Origin: an uncultured Pseudomonadota bacterium
GTDB taxonomy: Bacteria > Myxococcota_A > Polyangia > Nannocystales > Nannocystaceae
Assembly: GCA_913061055.1 (NCBI GenBank)
Contig: CAJXVA010000035.1
Location: forward strand, 1 to 35,138
DNA: 35,138 bases
Direction of reading: 5' to 3'
A program made the position numbers and the translations under genes. The notes beneath the pieces are model-generated. The model was not told the DNA's origin. It searched no databases and saw nothing but the letters and a program-made list of their open reading frames with translations. Below are positions 17,989 to 27,100 of the stretch, one piece after another. The stretch's first letter is position 1; each line of letters opens with the position of its first letter.

Positions 17989-18724
17989 CTTCGAAACAGT
18001 CGCAGGCGCTGCCGTCGTCGCCGCAGTTGGCTGGGGGTGCCTCGTGGGTGCCCTGGATGCTGATCGGCGCTCCGCTGACGATGCGGCCGGCGTCTTGAGG
18101 GTACTGCGTCATCCGCTCCTCGATCACCGTGGGCGATCCCGCCGAAGCTGCGATTGCCGCCGCATCGGCGTTGGAGAAGAACGGAACCTCGAGCTCCATC
18201 GTTCCTTGGACCGGTGCGCCGTCGCCGTAGGTCGGGTCGATCGTGAGCGTGACCGGGTTCGTGTACTGGCACTGCCCGGCCGCGAACTGGCCAAACGCAT
18301 CCTCGGGGCACGCGCCCACCGAGTCGACGTTGAGCCACAGCGCTGCGTAGGCCGAGCACGTGCTGCCGGTGCAGCTCCACGAATGCTTGAACTCAAACCG
18401 ATTCACGTCGAGGCAGGGATGCAGGCACGGGTTCATGTAGACGGGGAACGGCTCGCCGGCTGCTGTCTCGGTGACCGTACAGACCTGACCACGGAAGAAC
18501 GGGATGTCCTTGCCTGTGAAGCTGGCCTGCGCGGGAGACTCCGTCGCGTCCGTTGGGAGGTCGACCAACTCGCAGATGGCTTCGTCCGTGTTGCACATCT
18601 CGCCGCGCGGGCACGGTGAGCCCTCAGAGCATTCCCCAGCGTCCACCGCCGGACCGCAGCTCGCAGCAAAAAGGCCCGTCGACAGCAGGCCGGTGAGGAT
18701 CCAGAGGCGTTTTTGGAGTTCCAT
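17978..18724 (-). CDS. Cys-rich predicted lipoprotein (248 aa)
   Basis: The ATG at 18724 has a GGGAG ribosome-binding site 8 nt upstream. The signal MELQKRLWILTGLLSTGLFAASC lipidates Cys23. CSEGSPCPRGEMC at about 33-45 is a small disulfide-type knot also seen in other myxobacterial lipoproteins. The rest (about 65-248) is a soluble domain with paired cysteines (CLHPCLD, CTGSTCSAY) and beta-strand-rich segments, and it ends in CDCFEVGF. No family is recognised. It is coupled to the patatin gene by an 11-bp overlap, so the two products may act in the same envelope process. Confidence 0.75.
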   Translation of the reverse strand: MELQKRLWILTGLLSTGLFAASCGPAVDAGECSEGSPCPRGEMCNTDEAICELVDLPTDATESPAQASFTGKDIPFFRGQVCTVTETAAGEPFPVYMNPCLHPCLDVNRFEFKHSWSCTGSTCSAYAALWLNVDSVGACPEDAFGQFAAGQCQYTNPVTLTIDPTYGDGAPVQGTMELEVPFFSNADAAAIAASAGSPTVIEERMTQYPQDAGRIVSGAPISIQGTHEAPPANCGDDGSACDCFEVGF

Positions 18725-18939
18725 GCGCTGTTCTCCCGCTGCCCCGAGTGTACGCGAATCCACAAAACCCTGCCGATTTTCGCGCGGTCCTGATCCTTCA
18801 TGGAGCATGCTTTGGGATCCTCACGGGTTTTCTTTTGCCCCCAAAACGACCCTGTGGCAGGGTCAGTGGATATCCGGGTCGTGATCGAGGTGCCGTTGTT
18901 GGACGACGGAGCCGAGCCCCGGGAGATGGGTCCCTACTG
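18725..18939. promoter_or_regulatory. Divergent promoter region with a 17-bp palindrome
   Basis: This region separates two divergently transcribed lipoprotein genes. It holds a perfect inverted repeat, GACCCTG-TGG-CAGGGTC, at 18848-18864, preceded by a T-rich patch on the plus strand (around 18826-18840). The repeat could be an operator for a dimeric regulator, or a hairpin. No regulator gene is adjacent. Confidence 0.4.
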
Positions 18940-19713
18940 ATGCTCCGTAACAAGCTTTCCTTCCTCCTTGCTTCCAGCCTCTGCCTTGCCTTCGTCGGTT
19001 GCGACGATGGCGACGGTGATGACACCGGCGCCGGCACCGAATCCGGTACCACGGACGCCACCACCACCGACACGCCGACCACCGACACGCCGACCACCGA
19101 CACGCCGACCACCGACACTCCGACCACCGACGGCGAGACCACCGACACTCCCACCACCGACACCCCGGACACCGACACGTCCGACGACAGCAGCACCACC
19201 GACGACTCCGGCGATCCCTGCGACGACGTCGTTTGTGACGACGGCCAATCCTGCGTCGGCGGCATCTGTGTCGACGACGGCGGCGACACCGAGGGCGAGA
19301 CCGAAGGTGGCGGCGACGGCGATGCGAACTACCCCAACCCCGCCGGCGGATGTCCCGACGGCACGGTCGACGGAAACAGCGCCGTCAACCCTGGCGTCAA
19401 CATCTGCATCCCAACATGTGACCCGGACGCTGCGGACACGCAGATGGCCTGCGTGCAGCCTGAGACTGGCACCGGAATCGGTGCATGCGTCCTCGCCCAG
19501 CCTCCCGCCAAGGACGCGATGGCCTGCGGAGAAGGAACCGACATCATGGCTGGAGCAGCATGCCCCGGTGCCGGCGAGTACTGCCTGTCGGCCGCCGACG
19601 GAAGCAGCACCTGCGTCGTCGCGGTTGGCTGCCTCGTGCTTTGTGGCCCGAACGGCGAGCTCACGTGCCCCGATGGCATGAGCTGCGGCGGTGGCGTCTG
19701 CTCGTACGACTAA
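18940..19713 (+). CDS. Predicted lipoprotein with TTDTP repeat stalk (257 aa)
   Basis: The ATG at 18940 opens the signal MLRNKLSFLLASSLCLAFVGC (lipidated Cys21). A highly acidic Thr/Asp/Pro stalk (about 24-90), built partly from perfect TTDTP units, is followed by a Cys-rich head. The head holds CDDVVCDDGQSCVGGICVDD, an EGF-like or knot-like small module, then about ten further cysteines ending in CPDGMSCGGGVCSYD. This is a surface-displayed or periplasm-spanning architecture common in Nannocystaceae; the function is unknown. The TAA stop (19711-19713) interlocks with the TAG of the convergent gene, and a strong terminator follows. Confidence 0.8.
   Translation: MLRNKLSFLLASSLCLAFVGCDDGDGDDTGAGTESGTTDATTTDTPTTDTPTTDTPTTDTPTTDGETTDTPTTDTPDTDTSDDSSTTDDSGDPCDDVVCDDGQSCVGGICVDDGGDTEGETEGGGDGDANYPNPAGGCPDGTVDGNSAVNPGVNICIPTCDPDAADTQMACVQPETGTGIGACVLAQPPAKDAMACGEGTDIMAGAACPGAGEYCLSAADGSSTCVVAVGCLVLCGPNGELTCPDGMSCGGGVCSYD
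19063..19167 (+). repeat. 15-bp tandem repeat encoding TTDTP
   Basis: There are seven consecutive in-frame 15-bp units based on ACCACCGACACGCCG. Units 1-4 encode TTDTP, unit 5 is diverged (TTDGE), and units 6-7 return to TTDTP with different third bases. The first three units are identical at DNA level, which points to recent slippage. It forms the lipoprotein stalk. Confidence 0.9.
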
Positions 19714-20837
19714 CGCAGGAACACAATCCTTGAGAAGGGCTCGGTCGAGTTGACCGGGCCCTTTTTCAATTCCTCCGGGTCAGGCCTACTGTTCGTACGC
19801 CGTAGAACGTGGGGGGTTCCGCCGAAGACCGAGACCCCCTCAGCTCCGATCGAGCAAGCCGTGCCACCAGCCGCGTCGCGCAGGAACGCGGCGACCGACT
19901 CCACATTCCCAACCGACATCGATTGGGTCTCGCTGGCGGACGACCAACCGTCGCAGGTCTGCGAGACATTCGTCCAATCCGCGTTGAGGCCAGTCACCAC
20001 TGCGGTCGTCAGGAACGGACAGAAGTTCCCGACGCAGGTCTCGCGAGGCTGCGAGAGCAGGGGCAACGACGCACCGTCCCGCACGCCGAGCAATGGCACG
20101 TCGTCTGTCGTCCACAGAGGGTCGCCGTCGATTCTCACGTACGCTGTGTAGGGGCGAATCGGCCAGTCGATGGGGTCGTCCGCAACCAAGGGCGCCCCAT
20201 CTGTTGCCTGCCGAACACCCGGCACTGCGAAGAGCGCCCGAAAGCCCGCGGGGCATTGTGCATCCGCGTACGCGACGGGGTTCGGCTGGAAGTTCCCACC
20301 GTTGTCGAGCCCGGATCCCAAGCGGATCACCTTTTCCTCGATCACGGTCGAGCAATCCGGAGCGCACGCCCCAACCTCCAACACGTTGTCGTCAGCCCCG
20401 TCGTCGCAGAACTCATCCGGCCCGATGTTGCTGTCCCCGCAGACGTTGAGGTTGCAGTCCGGCAAGCAACTCTGGTCGAGCCCGTTGTTCTCCAGTCCGT
20501 CATCGCATTCTTCGCCTGCGTCGACGTTGCCATCCCCGCAGAACGGGTCCTCCTCGCCGCCTGTCGTCGTTGGGTCGGACGGGTCCCAGGAGGTGGTCTC
20601 ATCGGTGGTTGGGTTGGCCGTCGTCGGGTTGCCCATCGTCGTCCCGCTGGTGGGATTTGCGGTGGTCATCCCTCCGGTCGGCTGATCTGTGGTTGCAGGC
20701 GCGGTGTCGGTCCCGCCCCCAGCGGTGCTCCCCTCGGCAACGCCATCCGTTTCGAGGTCGACCCCTTCATCGGGCGCAAAACACCCAGCGAAGACCAGTG
20801 ACGCAGCAGCAAACGAAGTCGATTGTCGTAGTCCCAT
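19710..20837 (-). CDS. Predicted lipoprotein with myxobacterial Cys-rich repeats and lectin-like domain (375 aa)
   Basis: The ATG at 20837 has AGGA 7 nt upstream. The signal MGLRQSTSFAAASLVFAGC lipidates Cys19. A Thr/Gly/Asn/Pro linker (about 30-110) follows. Two DUF4215-like units come next, CGDGNVDAGEECDDG and then CGDSNIGPDEFCDDGADD, a repeat common in myxobacterial surface proteins. The C-terminal region (about 185-330: YADAQCPAGFRALFAVPG, WPIRPYTAYVRIDGD, TAVVTGLNADWT, CDGWSSASE) resembles the C-type-lectin-like DUF1554/endostatin fold. The final ~40 residues are unlike that fold and are encoded over the neighbour's terminator, so a late frameshift cannot be excluded. Role unknown, perhaps surface binding. 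Confidence 0.75.
   Translation of the reverse strand: MGLRQSTSFAAASLVFAGCFAPDEGVDLETDGVAEGSTAGGGTDTAPATTDQPTGGMTTANPTSGTTMGNPTTANPTTDETTSWDPSDPTTTGGEEDPFCGDGNVDAGEECDDGLENNGLDQSCLPDCNLNVCGDSNIGPDEFCDDGADDNVLEVGACAPDCSTVIEEKVIRLGSGLDNGGNFQPNPVAYADAQCPAGFRALFAVPGVRQATDGAPLVADDPIDWPIRPYTAYVRIDGDPLWTTDDVPLLGVRDGASLPLLSQPRETCVGNFCPFLTTAVVTGLNADWTNVSQTCDGWSSASETQSMSVGNVESVAAFLRDAAGGTACSIGAEGVSVFGGTPHVLRRTNSRPDPEELKKGPVNSTEPFSRIVFLR
19735..19766 (+). terminator. Rho-independent terminator after the TTDTP lipoprotein gene
   Basis: The arms AAGGGCTCGGTC and GACCGGGCCCTT pair over 12 bp with one T-G wobble, a 5-nt loop, and a run of T to 19766. It lies 21 bp after the plus-strand stop. It also falls inside the last codons of the convergent minus-strand gene, which would have to be transcribed through the reverse hairpin. 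Confidence 0.85.
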
Positions 20838-20905
20838 ATGCAATCCTGCCACTGCACCATAGCGGCGCCTGCAGCGAAGGCCAACGGAAAGCCCACCCGC
20901 GGGCA

Positions 20906-20931
20906 GGGGTGGCGGGTGTCGTCGCCACCCC
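20906..20931. other. Strong hairpin in the leader of the minus-strand lipoprotein gene
   Basis: GGGGTGGCG (20906-20914) and CGCCACCCC (20923-20931) form a perfect 9-bp inverted repeat with an 8-nt loop, 69-94 bp upstream of the ATG at 20837. There is no T-tract. It could be an mRNA leader structure or a regulator site. The rest of the gene-free stretch 20838-21269 holds the structured repeat at 21021-21114; otherwise I see nothing. Confidence 0.5.
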
Positions 20932-21020
20932 AACTCCTGTTGCCAGGCACCCAGACAGGCCGAACAAGAAAAGTCCCATGATTCCCGTGTCGGCCCACTT
21001 GGCACGCCACTGGCAAACTA

Positions 21021-21114
21021 GTTGGTCGTCCAGGCAACTGGGCAACCCGACTCCAATCCTCCAATCCGTTCTAGCTTCGGCCGGCACCTAATTCTGGGTG
21101 TCGGTCGAAGCTTT
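21021..21114 (+). ncRNA. Structured intergenic element, copy A
   Basis: This element recurs at 30949-31051 in the same orientation. A 27-bp block (21028-21054) is identical in both copies. It holds CCAG-GCAA-CTGG, a 4-bp stem capped by a GNRA tetraloop, followed by CAACCCGACTCC. A 14-bp hairpin comes next: arms CTTCGGCCGGCACC (21075-21088) and GGTGTCGGTCGAAG (21097-21110), then C and TTTT, which in this copy resembles a terminator. It ends about 160 bp before the GTG of the peptidoglycan-binding protein gene. I do not recognise it as a known riboswitch. A cis-regulatory leader RNA or a dispersed structured repeat would both fit. Confidence 0.6.
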
Positions 21115-21269
21115 TGGTTCGATCGGCAGCTTCCCCTCAGCCAGCGTTCTCACTGGCACTGCGAGGGCCGCTCTGAGAGTCCAGCCGCGCGGCACGTACG
21201 GGCAGACCCTGCCCATCGCGACACCGGCCGATTGCAACGCCAACAGCGAGCCCCGACACTGCCGACCAC

Positions 21270-22628
21270 GTGGCGCTGCCACCCATCAAGCTCAGCCTGA
21301 ATGGGGAGGGCATCTATCTGGTGCCCTCTAGGGAGCTTGGGCGATGGGGTGGCTATCTCCACGGCCGCCGAAGCGCGTACCAACTCGTCACCCCGGACAA
21401 CGCCTCGGAGATCCGCCTGGCGTTGACACTCCCGCGCGGTCAAGACACCGAGGCGGTGTTCCTCGAGCTCAGCAAGCAACTCGAGGATGGCTCGGCGCTG
21501 TTCTTCGAGCTCCCACTCAAGCCGGTCGCATGGGACGCCCCGGAGGAGATCGACATCTTCGACCTGATCCCGAGCAAGGGCGACGACGATACCCGGGGCG
21601 ACAGGCCCACTCCCGAGACCGGCTTACACTGGATTGAGGTCGTCTGCGTCGGTGCCCGGGGGGGGTCCTATTCGGGCGCGAAGGCCCGTCTTCGGCTGCC
21701 CGACGGTCGCTCGGAAAGCGTGACGCTCGACGGGCGCTCGTCCCTACGCTTTGACGACCTCACCGAGAGCGGCACAGTCCACTTCGAGCTGGCGAGCGAT
21801 GCCGTGGCCCACGGCGAAGGCACACCTACGCCCGGGCATCGATACGAACTCGGGTCTCCCATCGGCCTGGTGACTCGGAAACGGCACGTCCTCGTCGTCC
21901 ATCCAAACCCGCGTGCCTTCGTCTCCGTGGAGCTGTTCGTTGATGACGAGCCGGTCAGCCAGGGCAGCTACACGCTGAGCACCAAACTCGGCGACGACAC
22001 CGGTGGACTCAACGGGGAGGCCGTGCAGGCGAGCGGGTTTGCCCTGCCGTCCGCGGCGACCTTCGCGTTCGACAGGGTGTTGCTGCCGCCTCCGCCAGAC
22101 GAGCAACCCGAGGACCCCATTCGACCCGACGGTCCGGACGATCCTCCTCCGGGACCGGACGGTCCGACTCCCGGACCGGACGGCCCGATTCCCGTCGGCC
22201 CCGACCCTGAACCTGATCGGCCCGACGACCCCGCGACCCTCGGGCACCAGCTCCGGGTACGCCTGGTGGACATGCAGAGTCTCGCAGTGATCCTGAAGGC
22301 CGGTGGCCAGACGATCGAAGCCGTCACCGACGCCGAGGGCCTGCTCGACGTCGAGGTTCCACAGGAGGCCCACGAGGCCCAACTTCTGGTCCCCTCCCGC
22401 GGCGAGGTCTACACGCTGCAGCTCGGCGCACTCGAGGCCGCGACGACCCTTCTGGGCGCCTCGAGCCGCCTACGCAATCTTGGCCTGTATTCCGGACAAC
22501 CCACCGACAGCATCGGCCCGGTGCTGCGTGACGCGATCCGCACGTTCCAGCTGGACCACGCCCTCCCGGTGACCGGTGAGCTCGATCCTCCCACGGCCGA
22601 GGCGCTGGAGTCTGCCCATGGAAGCTGA
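21270..22628 (+). CDS. Protein with C-terminal peptidoglycan-binding domain (452 aa)
   Basis: The GTG at 21270 is the only usable start after an in-frame stop at 21174. There is no signal peptide. Residues about 1-275 are beta-rich repeats of unknown family (SLNGEGIYLVPSRELGRWGGYLHG, LALTLPRGQDTEAVFLEL). A Pro/Asp/Gly linker (about 276-325) follows, then an Ig/CarboxypepD-like segment (LRVRLVDMQSLAVILKAGGQTIEAVTDAEG). The C-terminus is a PG_binding_1 module (about 395-452: LRNLGLYSGQ...VLRDAIRTFQLDHALPVTGELD). Lack of a secretion signal with a wall-binding domain is what effectors of type VI or other contractile systems look like, but no structural gene of such a system is in view. The start of the next gene is about 200 bp downstream. 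Confidence 0.75.
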   Translation: MALPPIKLSLNGEGIYLVPSRELGRWGGYLHGRRSAYQLVTPDNASEIRLALTLPRGQDTEAVFLELSKQLEDGSALFFELPLKPVAWDAPEEIDIFDLIPSKGDDDTRGDRPTPETGLHWIEVVCVGARGGSYSGAKARLRLPDGRSESVTLDGRSSLRFDDLTESGTVHFELASDAVAHGEGTPTPGHRYELGSPIGLVTRKRHVLVVHPNPRAFVSVELFVDDEPVSQGSYTLSTKLGDDTGGLNGEAVQASGFALPSAATFAFDRVLLPPPPDEQPEDPIRPDGPDDPPPGPDGPTPGPDGPIPVGPDPEPDRPDDPATLGHQLRVRLVDMQSLAVILKAGGQTIEAVTDAEGLLDVEVPQEAHEAQLLVPSRGEVYTLQLGALEAATTLLGASSRLRNLGLYSGQPTDSIGPVLRDAIRTFQLDHALPVTGELDPPTAEALESAHGS

Positions 22629-22632
22629 ACGC

Positions 22633-22836
22633 TCAGCAGGAGAATACGAAGCGGCGACCCAACACCAGGGTGTTGAGCGGAGCTTCTCCCTTGGGCCCGA
22701 CCTGCACATGGAAACGACCGCAGTCCGCAGTCGCGCGCGTCGGTGGCAGCGCCGCTTGCTTGCCATCGTCGGTCGGCTTCGCGTCCTTGGGCTCCGGCAT
22801 CGGGTCCACGGTGGCAGGCCAACCCGGATGCGACAA
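22633..22836 (-). CDS. Candidate small antisense gene (67 aa)
   Basis: This frame fills the gap between two plus-strand genes, on the opposite strand. It starts at ATG 22836 (or internal ATG 22800) and ends in TGA. Its third codon positions are mostly G or C, as in the real genes, while the opposing plus frame in this gap is less biased. The peptide reads plausibly (TADCGRFHVQVGPKGEAPLNTLVLGRRFVFSC) but matches no family I know. It overlaps the first 9 bp of the SUMF1 lipoprotein gene. It may be chance. Confidence 0.3.
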   Translation of the reverse strand: MSHPGWPATVDPMPEPKDAKPTDDGKQAALPPTRATADCGRFHVQVGPKGEAPLNTLVLGRRFVFSC

Positions 22837-24144
22837 GTCCCAGCGGTTGCGGTGGCCATGTTGTTGCTCGGGTGTCCGCAGTCCCAGCCAGAGCCGTCTG
22901 CCGCCGAATCAGAGGCGTCGCAGGTCGGGTCGCTGTCGTTCGAACTGCCTCCGGGCGTTGCAGTATTCGTGGACGGTCAGGACCGAGGCCTCACCCCCAT
23001 CTCCGCGCTCGAGCTCTCCGCGTCCTCGCACCGCGTCGTCCTCAAGACCGCCTGCGACGAGATCGAGCAGAGCGTTGCGGTCCAGCCCCAGGCCGAAACA
23101 ACCATCGATCGCAGCTCGGTGTCCGCCTTGGGATTCGCGACCCTGGTCGTCGAAGCCAAGACCATCCGAGACAAGCCGCTCGAAGTAAAACTGCACCTGG
23201 GCGAGACCGAGGTTCCCGGCGACGGCGGGCGCTTCGAGATCCCCGCCTGCCCGGCGCGCATACGCATCGAGCCCACGGGAGTCTCCGCCTACAACTTGGG
23301 GTCCTTCATTGAGGACATCGAGCCCAAGGCCACTGAGACGCTGACCCGGAAACTCATCCTGCGACCGGGGCCCGATGTTGTGCGCCTCCACGGCGGATCA
23401 TTTCGGCAGGGGCCGCACCCCAACGACGACTTTGAGCACCCGCGCACGCCGCTGGAGCCCAAGCGCGTGGTTCTCGAGACCTTCGACATGGACAAGACGG
23501 AGGTGACAGCGCGCCAGTACATGGAGTGTCTCGGCGAACGAATGTGCGAGAAGGGCCCAAGCCACGTGCGCTATACGGATTCCTGCGTATTCCAGCTCAG
23601 CGGGCTGCACGGGGCGGACGCAGAGTTCGGTCGGCGGATGCTCGAGGGCAAAGAAGATCTTCCGGCGAACTGTGTGAATATCGTTGCGGCCAAAACCTAC
23701 TGCGAGTGGCGAGGCATGCGGCTGCCCACTCCGCTGGAGTTCGACTACGCCTTCCGCAGCACCAAGAGCGAGTACGCGTTTCCCTGGGGAAACGACGAGT
23801 CTCAGTGCCGGGCGTTCGGCGTCGATGAGCCCGCGTGCGTGAAGCTGCTGGAGTTCCACAGAGCCGGGCGGGGCCCGACCTACGAAGGCCAAGAATGGCG
23901 CTACAATTCGCAGCCTGCCTGTTCGTTTGCTGACGGACGTGGGGTGAGCGAGCAAGGGCTCTGCGACTTGGCAGGCAACCTGCTGGAGTTTGCGTTGTTC
24001 GAAGAGGATCTTGGCAACCAGAAGAAACACTATGCGCTCGGGGGGGTCCGGGCGAGGAACATGCGATCCTTCATGATTGGGTCACTTCCCGGCGATCCCA
24101 GGATTGGGTTTCGTTGCGTGGCTTCAGCTGAGGGGGTCCAGTGA
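22828..24144 (+). CDS. PEGA plus SUMF1/FGE-like lipoprotein (438 aa)
   Basis: The ATG at 22828 yields MRQVPAVAVAMLLLGC, lipidated at Cys16. An upstream ATG at 22618 overlaps the previous stop but would bury this signal under an Arg-rich extension. Residues about 35-75 form a PEGA-type surface-binding domain (LPPGVAVFVDGQDRGLTPISALEL). About 180-438 is a formylglycine-generating-enzyme/SUMF1 fold: VVRLHGGSFRQG, FDMDKTEVTARQYMECL, NCVNIVAAKTYCEWRGMRLPTPLEFDYAFR, GNLLEF, DPRIGFRCV. The catalytic cysteine pair of true FGE, expected near the GG-x-R...R segment, is absent (GGVRARNMRSFMIG), so it is probably a non-catalytic binding domain. It is translationally coupled to the next gene by GTGA. Confidence 0.82.
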   Translation: MRQVPAVAVAMLLLGCPQSQPEPSAAESEASQVGSLSFELPPGVAVFVDGQDRGLTPISALELSASSHRVVLKTACDEIEQSVAVQPQAETTIDRSSVSALGFATLVVEAKTIRDKPLEVKLHLGETEVPGDGGRFEIPACPARIRIEPTGVSAYNLGSFIEDIEPKATETLTRKLILRPGPDVVRLHGGSFRQGPHPNDDFEHPRTPLEPKRVVLETFDMDKTEVTARQYMECLGERMCEKGPSHVRYTDSCVFQLSGLHGADAEFGRRMLEGKEDLPANCVNIVAAKTYCEWRGMRLPTPLEFDYAFRSTKSEYAFPWGNDESQCRAFGVDEPACVKLLEFHRAGRGPTYEGQEWRYNSQPACSFADGRGVSEQGLCDLAGNLLEFALFEEDLGNQKKHYALGGVRARNMRSFMIGSLPGDPRIGFRCVASAEGVQ

Positions 24145-27100
24145 GGGTCCCGGTTCCGGGCGCAAGGCTGCCCGTTGAAGGGACGAGTGGCGCGTTCCTC
24201 TACAAACGGCGAGAGGACCACTTTCACCAAGGTTTCGATATCGGAGCCCTCTACGATCCCGAGACCGCGACGGTCAAAGAGCATGAACACGACCGAATGA
24301 GGAAAGCCGGAGAGCTGCCCATCCTCAGCATCCTCGATGGCGAAGTCGTGGAGGTTCGACCCAACGACGTCGGAAGCTACGGGCGAATCGTCGTCATCGA
24401 ATCCAGCTCGCGCGTACTCGGCGAAGCGAAGACGTTCTGGCACCTGTACAGCCACTGCAGCGTGGTCCTGTGCAAAGCCGGCGACACCGTACTCGCCGGG
24501 CAAACCATCGCGCTGGTCGGGTGGTCGGGCAACGCCAAACGCTCCAACCCCCACCTTCACTTCGAGCTCGCAACCAAGAAGCTCCCCACCACCGCCGGGC
24601 CCGCCGGCGAGACGACGCCGTCGAAGGTGGGCATCCGCATCGACCCACGCGAAGTCCTGGCCCGGCTACCGCCGTTCGGAATGCGGGTGTTCACACCGAG
24701 AGCCCCAGAGCCTACTGAAACCGATGACACCACAACCGCGGAGCTCCACTACGACGTCGAGAACTCCGGCACCGGCGGTTACTTCCCCCTGGGCGCGAAC
24801 AACACCTGGCATGGTGGCGTCCACCTCCCGTTCGCCGACGACGAAAACCTCTACTGCCCGCTCGACGGCCAAATCGTCGCCGCACGTCTCGACCCCGACC
24901 CCGCGACGTCGTCGCGCCAGCATGGCGGCACGAACTTCATTCTCGTTCGCCACGAACTCCCGCTGCGCGTGTATCACCAGCTGCGCGGCACGACGCCTGC
25001 GCCCTCGAGCCCGCCAGGCGGTGGCGGCGGCGGTCAGCCGTCCAAGAAGTCCGGCGTGGGCGGGAACTACGACAACGATCCCGACCTGCTGCAGCAAGCC
25101 CGCGCGGCGCTCATCTCCAGGGGACACGACCCCGGTGAGAAGGATCCAAAACTCGAGATGGGCAGCGTGGAGCCGCAGATGATCGAGGCGGTGAAGGCGT
25201 TTCAGGCGACACTCGACCCACCGAAGTCCTACAAACCATGGCCCGACGGCTCGATACGCTACCGGGGTTTCACCTGGGATGCTCTGTTTGCGGACGCACC
25301 GCACGAGGGGCCCGCGCATCCAGACGACGACACCGACCCCGATCCGCCCGGCGAGCCTGCAGACGAAGACGATTCTCTACCTGCCCGGCCCCCGCCGCCG
25401 CCCCAAGACCCCAAGCGGGTCGTCTGGTCGCTGTTCATGCACCTCGCCGCGGAGCCCTTTAGCGACCCCCTCGCCAAGCGCTTCCCGTGGCTACAGGCCG
25501 CGCACCTCCACGACGCGCCCAAAGACCCGCCGCCGGGAATCGAGCAGGACCTCGAGCTGGCACGCAAACATCGCGAGGACCTCGCCGAAGCCGCAGCGCA
25601 CCGGATCAGAAAGCACGTCGGCAAAGGAGACGAGAACCCGGACGACGTGAAGTGGGTCCGCAAACGCCTGCACCGACTCGACGCGCTTCCCGAGGACGAC
25701 AGCAGCGGCGAATACGACGACGCGCTGCGCGAGGCGGTCTTCGAGTTTCAGGAACAACACGTCTATCGCAAGAAACCCGAGAAAGCCGACGGGGTCATCA
25801 CCCGTGGACGCCGCACGGACATCTTCCTCCGCAAGAGCCGGCGGCAGCTCGGTCTCGACCCGACGGGGACTCCGGTGACGATCGATCCGCTCGTGCGGGC
25901 GCTGCTGTCCGAGCGCGGTGTCGACGGCATGACGCGTGTGCTCTCGGGGCTGAGCGTTCCGGTCTCCGCCGGGGAGCCGCTGTGGGGACCCGGCGAGTCT
26001 GGTGGGTTTGCCGACGATGGCGGGATCCATCTCGCTCGGCGCGTCCATTGGGAGATGTTCTCCGAGCACGAGGTCTTCGTCGCGGGCCAAGACGGCTGGG
26101 CTTCGGTCGTCGACCTCAACGAAGACCTCACCGCCGACGCGCCTCGAGCCTTGATGGACCTCGTCGCCGACTGGCCAACGGGGACCGTCCTCGAAGACCT
26201 CCCGCCAGATGGGATCATCGACCCGGCGGAGCTCGCCGCATTCTACGGCGACGCTGCGTCGGACTTTCTGCGGCGGCGCCAGTGCCAGTTTCGCTCCGAG
26301 TGGGGCCTCGACATCGAGGCCACGGTTGTCCGTCTCAAGGACCAGGGCTGGGCTGTTGCCGACGGCCTTCGCGGATCCTTGCTGCCCTACCAGTGGTGGT
26401 TCGACGCCCTCGACGTTCTCCCCTCGGGGACCCACGTCTGGCACTACAACCCGATCGAGTTCCTCGGCGTGCTTCGAGATGCGCTTGTCGCCCTCGCGCC
26501 CGATCCGCCCAAGAGTCGCGAACAGTACGGCAGCGTGCGCATCCGCGTGGTCAACAACCTTGGAGGGCCTGCCGTCGGGGTCCAAGTGCGGCTCGTGGAC
26601 AGCGAGAGCAGCGTTCATGAGGAGCAGACCGACAAGCCCGCACGCAATGGGCTCGGCGGCGGGGTCGTCGACTTCCCGAACGTGCGAGAGGGTGCGTGCA
26701 CCATCGTGCTTTCCAAGGATGGTGAGGCCCATCCGATCGAGCACGAGAGTGTCTCGCCGGGCTGGGACGCGAACCTGTTCGTCGTCGTGACCGCGTTCGA
26801 AGGCCCAGAGCCCGCTCGCGGGGGGATTCGGGCGACGGTTCGGAAGTTCGGCTCGATCCACAAACCACCGGTGCAGGTGCAGCTCGTCGACGCGACCGGG
26901 CGGGTCGCGGCATCGCAGACCTCCACCAACGCAAAGCTTCACTTCGACAGCGTCCCGCTTGGCGAGTACACGCTCCGAAGCGTCGACGGCGAGTCGGAAC
27001 CCACAACCGTCTCCTTGGATCGGATCCGCACCGCGCAGGTGGTCGTTCGTCGCAAGCCCGAACCGGCGGATCTCATGGTCACCGTGCTTCATGGCGGCTC

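Noticed and set aside
19063..19167. CRISPR-like array
   Set aside because: The units are contiguous 15-bp codon repeats without spacers, in frame within a lipoprotein gene.
21021..21114. Known c-di-GMP (GEMM) riboswitch
   Set aside because: A GNRA-capped stem is present, but the GEMM-conserved GGCAAACC and CGCAAAGCC segments are absent and the helix layout differs.
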